Assembly: GCF_030295425.1 (NCBI RefSeq)
Contig: NZ_AP027081.1
Location: forward strand, 1,736,001-1,800,000
Reading direction: 5' to 3'
DNA: 64,000 bases
Source: Mesoterricola sediminis
GTDB taxonomy: Bacteria > Acidobacteriota > Holophagae > Holophagales > Holophagaceae
The notes below the pieces were generated by a model. That model saw only the letters and a list, made by a program, of their open reading frames with translations, searched no databases and had not been told where the DNA came from. Below are positions 61,493 to 64,000 of this stretch, in pieces. How positions within the stretch are numbered: the first letter of the stretch is position 1; every line of letters begins with the position of its first letter. Both the position numbers and the translations under genes were made by a program.

Positions 61493-63238
61493 CTAGCGAC
61501 CCTCCTCGCGGGCGTCGATCACCTTCAGGCTCTCGATGCGGGTGCCCAGGTCCAGCTGGTCCAGGACGCGCAGGGCGGCGGCCAGGTCCTCCACCTCGCC
61601 CAGGCGGGTGTAGCGCCCGGTGAGGTGGGGGGTCGCGTTGGTGGTGATGAAGAACTGGCTCCCCCCGGTGTCCTTCCCGGAGAGGGCCATGCCGACGCTG
61701 CCGGGGCCGAAGGGCACCAGGCTGTCCTCGCAGCGGACGGTGTAGCCCGGCCCGCCGTCCATGGTGCCGGTGGGGCTGCCCATCTGGACGACGAAATCGG
61801 GGACCACCCGCGGCACGGGGAGGCCGTCGTAGAAGCCCTTGCGGGCCAGGAAGACCAGGTTGGCGACGTTGATGGGCGCCACGGTGGGGTCCAGGCGCAG
61901 GGTGACCCGGGCGCCCCCCTCGAAGGTCAGGGCCAGGCGCACCGGCCGCCCCAGGCTGGCCAGCCGGACCGCCTCGTCCCGGATGAGCTCCTCCGTGAAG
62001 GTGGGCTTGGGCGCCGCGGGCCAGGGCGTGGCGGGCGCCACCCGGGCGAGGAGGTTCCACGCGTCAAGGCGGGCGGTCCAGCATGGGTGGTCCAGGAAGC
62101 GCTTCAGGAGGGCGAGGCGCCGCTCCTCGGGCACCTTCCACCGCGCGAGGGCGGGCAGGAACACCTGGACGGCGTCGTAGTTGGCCAGGGTCCAGAGGCG
62201 CCGCACCAGCGGCTCCAGGTCGGCGGGGGGGGCGGGCATGTCGTCGATGGCGGCCGCGAGGCCGAGGGGGTCGTCCACGCCGAGCAGGAACTTGCCGTAG
62301 CGGTCGGCCTCGGCCGGCGCGTGCCGGCGGAGGACGCCCAGACAGGGCCCGCAGAGGGGGCCGGCGTAGGTGCGGAACGCCAGGTCCTTCACCTGGGCCA
62401 GGACCTCGGGCGCCACGGTGGGCAGCTTGGAAAGCCGCTCCAGCACCGCCAGCTTCACGAGGAGGAAGTCGGAGCCCAGGGCCTGGAGCTCCAGCGGGGC
62501 GAATTCGGCGCTGGCCTGGAGGGGCAGGCCCTCAATGAGCCGCTGGGCGGGGCCGGGGCTGAAGGGCCTGGCCAGGGCCCCCTTGAGGAGGGCGGTGTGG
62601 ACCTGGGCCCGGGCCTCCCAGGGGCCGCGGTTCCAGGCGTCCAGGTACCAGAGGCTGTTGGGGTCCGGCATGCGGGGATCCCCCTTCTCCAGGCCGGCGA
62701 GGACCAGGCGGATCCGGGCGGCCTCCGCGCGCACGGGATCGGTCTTGCCGGCCTTGCGGAGGGCCTCCAGGAAGGCGGCGCAGCCGGGTCCGGGGACGCA
62801 GCCGTTGATGCGCGCGGCTGCGACCTGCCCCTCCAGGTGGAGGGCGGCGGGCCAGGTGGCGGCCTCGCCGGGCTCCAGGCGCTCCAGGGCCTCGAGGGCG
62901 TGCCTGGATTTCAGGCGGTTGAGGACATGCAGGGCGGTGAAGCGGTCCTCGGGGGTCCGGGCGGTCCTGGCGCGGACCTCCCAGTCGGCGGCCTCAGGAT
63001 GGTCGAGCCAGGGCGGCAGGAGCGCGGGGGCCCCGGGGGCGCCGATGCGCTTCAGGGCGCGCTCGAGCCGGGCCCGGTCCGCGTCCGGGAGCTTGTCGGC
63101 GGCCACCGCGGGCGGCTTGCGGTTCCATTCCGCCCGGACCGCGTCCGCGGCCGTGAAGGAGGCCTGCTGGGCCGCGGCCTGGAGGGCCAGGGCCGCGGCC
63201 AGGGCTGATTTCTGGCAGAATGAGCGCGAGAGGTGCAT
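61493..63238 (-). CDS. Cyclophilin-type PPIase with a large helical N-terminus
   Basis: A 581-aa protein with a signal peptide (about 1-23). Residues 30-430 are Ala/Leu-rich helices resembling HEAT/TPR-like repeats. The C-terminal cyclophilin domain (about 440-575) carries VVPDFVVQMG, GSVGMALSGKDTGGSQFFI (residues for proline binding) and LTGRYTRLGEV. Loss of the usual active-site Arg cannot be judged without alignment. A periplasmic folding factor is likely. Divergent from the glycosyltransferase gene, 17 nt away. Confidence 0.8.
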   Translation of the reverse strand: MHLSRSFCQKSALAAALALQAAAQQASFTAADAVRAEWNRKPPAVAADKLPDADRARLERALKRIGAPGAPALLPPWLDHPEAADWEVRARTARTPEDRFTALHVLNRLKSRHALEALERLEPGEAATWPAALHLEGQVAAARINGCVPGPGCAAFLEALRKAGKTDPVRAEAARIRLVLAGLEKGDPRMPDPNSLWYLDAWNRGPWEARAQVHTALLKGALARPFSPGPAQRLIEGLPLQASAEFAPLELQALGSDFLLVKLAVLERLSKLPTVAPEVLAQVKDLAFRTYAGPLCGPCLGVLRRHAPAEADRYGKFLLGVDDPLGLAAAIDDMPAPPADLEPLVRRLWTLANYDAVQVFLPALARWKVPEERRLALLKRFLDHPCWTARLDAWNLLARVAPATPWPAAPKPTFTEELIRDEAVRLASLGRPVRLALTFEGGARVTLRLDPTVAPINVANLVFLARKGFYDGLPVPRVVPDFVVQMGSPTGTMDGGPGYTVRCEDSLVPFGPGSVGMALSGKDTGGSQFFITTNATPHLTGRYTRLGEVEDLAAALRVLDQLDLGTRIESLKVIDAREEGR

Positions 63239-63255
63239 TTCTTGATCCTTGATCC

Positions 63256-64000
63256 ATGGACCATCTTACGCGAGGACCGGGCGGCCGTCCCGGGACGGCC
63301 TTGAGCGGCGCGATCCCGGCCGGCGCGCACTGGGTCCGGGTGCCCCGGTTCTTCGGGGACGCCATGATGATCCACGCCGCCCTCGCGCCCCTCCGGGCCG
63401 CGGGCCTGCCCCTCGTGGCCTGGGGCCCGGGCTGGGTGGTGGACCTCTTCGACGGGAGCCCGGACTACGCGGCCGCCGTGCCCGAACCCGCGCGCAAGTA
63501 CAGTCCCTGGGAGGCGGCGCGCATGCTGCGCGAGCACCGCCCGGCTTCGCTGATCAACTTCCCCAAGAGCCACCGGCCCCTCCTGGCCGGGCTCCTGGCG
63601 CGGATCCCCCTGCGCCTGGGGTGCGGGGACGGGGGCGCCTTCCTGGGCTACACCCACAGCATCGCCTTCTACCGGCAGGACACCCCCTTCGTGGCGCGCT
63701 ACGCGGACGTGGTGGCCCGGGCCTTCCCCGACCTGGCCGCGCGGCCCGCGCCCTTCCGCCCCTTCCGTCCCCGGGCCGGGGCCCTGGCGGAGGCCGCGGC
63801 CCTGCGCGCGGAACTGGGGCTGGACGCCTACGCCGTGCTGGCGCCGGGGGCCAATTCCCCCAGCAAGCGCCTCTCCGTGGCCTGCCTCGCGGGCCTCGCG
63901 GGCCGGCTCGCGGACGCGGGCGTCGCCCCGGTCATCCTCGGGGCCGGCGACGGGGACCGCGCGCTGGCAGGGGCCATCCGGGACCTGGAGCCCCGGGCCC
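63256..64000 (+). CDS. Glycosyltransferase family 9 (heptosyltransferase-like), 5' part
   Basis: The frame runs to the window end. Translation gives an ADP-heptose:LPS heptosyltransferase-like N-terminal domain: HWVRVPRFFGDAMMI, the INFPKSHR strand and, entering the second domain, VLAPGANSPSKRL, where WaaF-type enzymes bind the nucleotide. It would add heptose or a related sugar to the LPS inner core. The start may be ATG 63256 or TTG 63301. Confidence 0.8.
   Translation, partial: MDHLTRGPGGRPGTALSGAIPAGAHWVRVPRFFGDAMMIHAALAPLRAAGLPLVAWGPGWVVDLFDGSPDYAAAVPEPARKYSPWEAARMLREHRPASLINFPKSHRPLLAGLLARIPLRLGCGDGGAFLGYTHSIAFYRQDTPFVARYADVVARAFPDLAARPAPFRPFRPRAGALAEAAALRAELGLDAYAVLAPGANSPSKRLSVACLAGLAGRLADAGVAPVILGAGDGDRALAGAIRDLEPRA

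Overview
The window is about 70% GC, densely coded on both strands, with short intergenic gaps and many 4-nt start/stop overlaps. Its gene content (type IV pilus assembly operon, flagellar export operon, fused CheZ-like phosphatase, c-type cytochrome, bacillithiol genes, molybdenum hydroxylase) points to a motile Gram-negative soil or sediment bacterium. I infer Acidobacteriota of the Holophagae type (Geothrix/Holophaga/Mesoterricola-like). This rests on overall impression, not on a marker gene.

Layout. 1-4.7 kb: end of comF, a deoxyhypusine-synthase-like gene, a tiny secreted monohaem cytochrome, then (minus strand) a 2-oxoacid dehydrogenase E2 and gatA. 4.9-11.4 kb (plus): a J-domain/TPR protein, a PP2C phosphatase and pilMNOPQ. 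11.6-17.1 kb: two small proteins, a second PP2C phosphatase, an RdgC-like gene with an unknown partner, an N-acetylmuramoyl-alanine amidase, a small protein and an LpxL-type acyltransferase. 17.2-23.1 kb (minus): the flagellar export operon fliO-fliP-fliQ-fliR-flhB, followed by a CheY-like regulator and a TPR lipoprotein-like protein. 23.2-27.3 kb: a duplicated NTF2-like protein, then a molybdenum hydroxylase (2Fe-2S subunit, Tat-exported large subunit) with its MocA-type cofactor cytidylyltransferase.

27.3-28.7 kb is the one clearly mobile segment: an IS5-family (IS427-like) element. Its transposase reads through a -1 frameshift, and about 0.5 kb of extra DNA sits between the transposase stop and the terminal repeat. 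That extra DNA holds the start of a GxxExxY gene framed by a 52-nt inverted repeat. A dispersed repeat that abuts the IS recurs twice, as inverted arms, near 57.1 kb.

29-35.6 kb: flavodoxin-fold oxidoreductase, TolC-like protein, a LipB-Nudix fusion, purE, a PleD-like regulator with a dead cyclase domain, and a HI0933-type flavoprotein apparently started at CTG. 35.6-45.8 kb (minus): bshC-bshB1-tilS-ftsH-folP(GNAT fusion)-glmM-pdxJ-DUF4388-CheZ-like, a core housekeeping cluster. 45.8-49 kb: a gene with a leaderless-type promoter, a PadR-HAAS membrane protein pair and an M20 amidohydrolase. 49-54 kb: three adjacent GAPDH-family genes (one canonical, two divergent, one of these lacking the catalytic His), a Fis-like regulator and pyruvate kinase, i.e. 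a lower-glycolysis block. 53.9-64 kb: transglutaminase, Spy-like protein, recO, a three-repeat secreted protein behind a strong promoter, a TonB-domain protein, an ABC-F ATPase, a PPIase with a large helical N-terminus and the start of a heptosyltransferase-like gene. No rRNA, tRNA or CRISPR was recognised.
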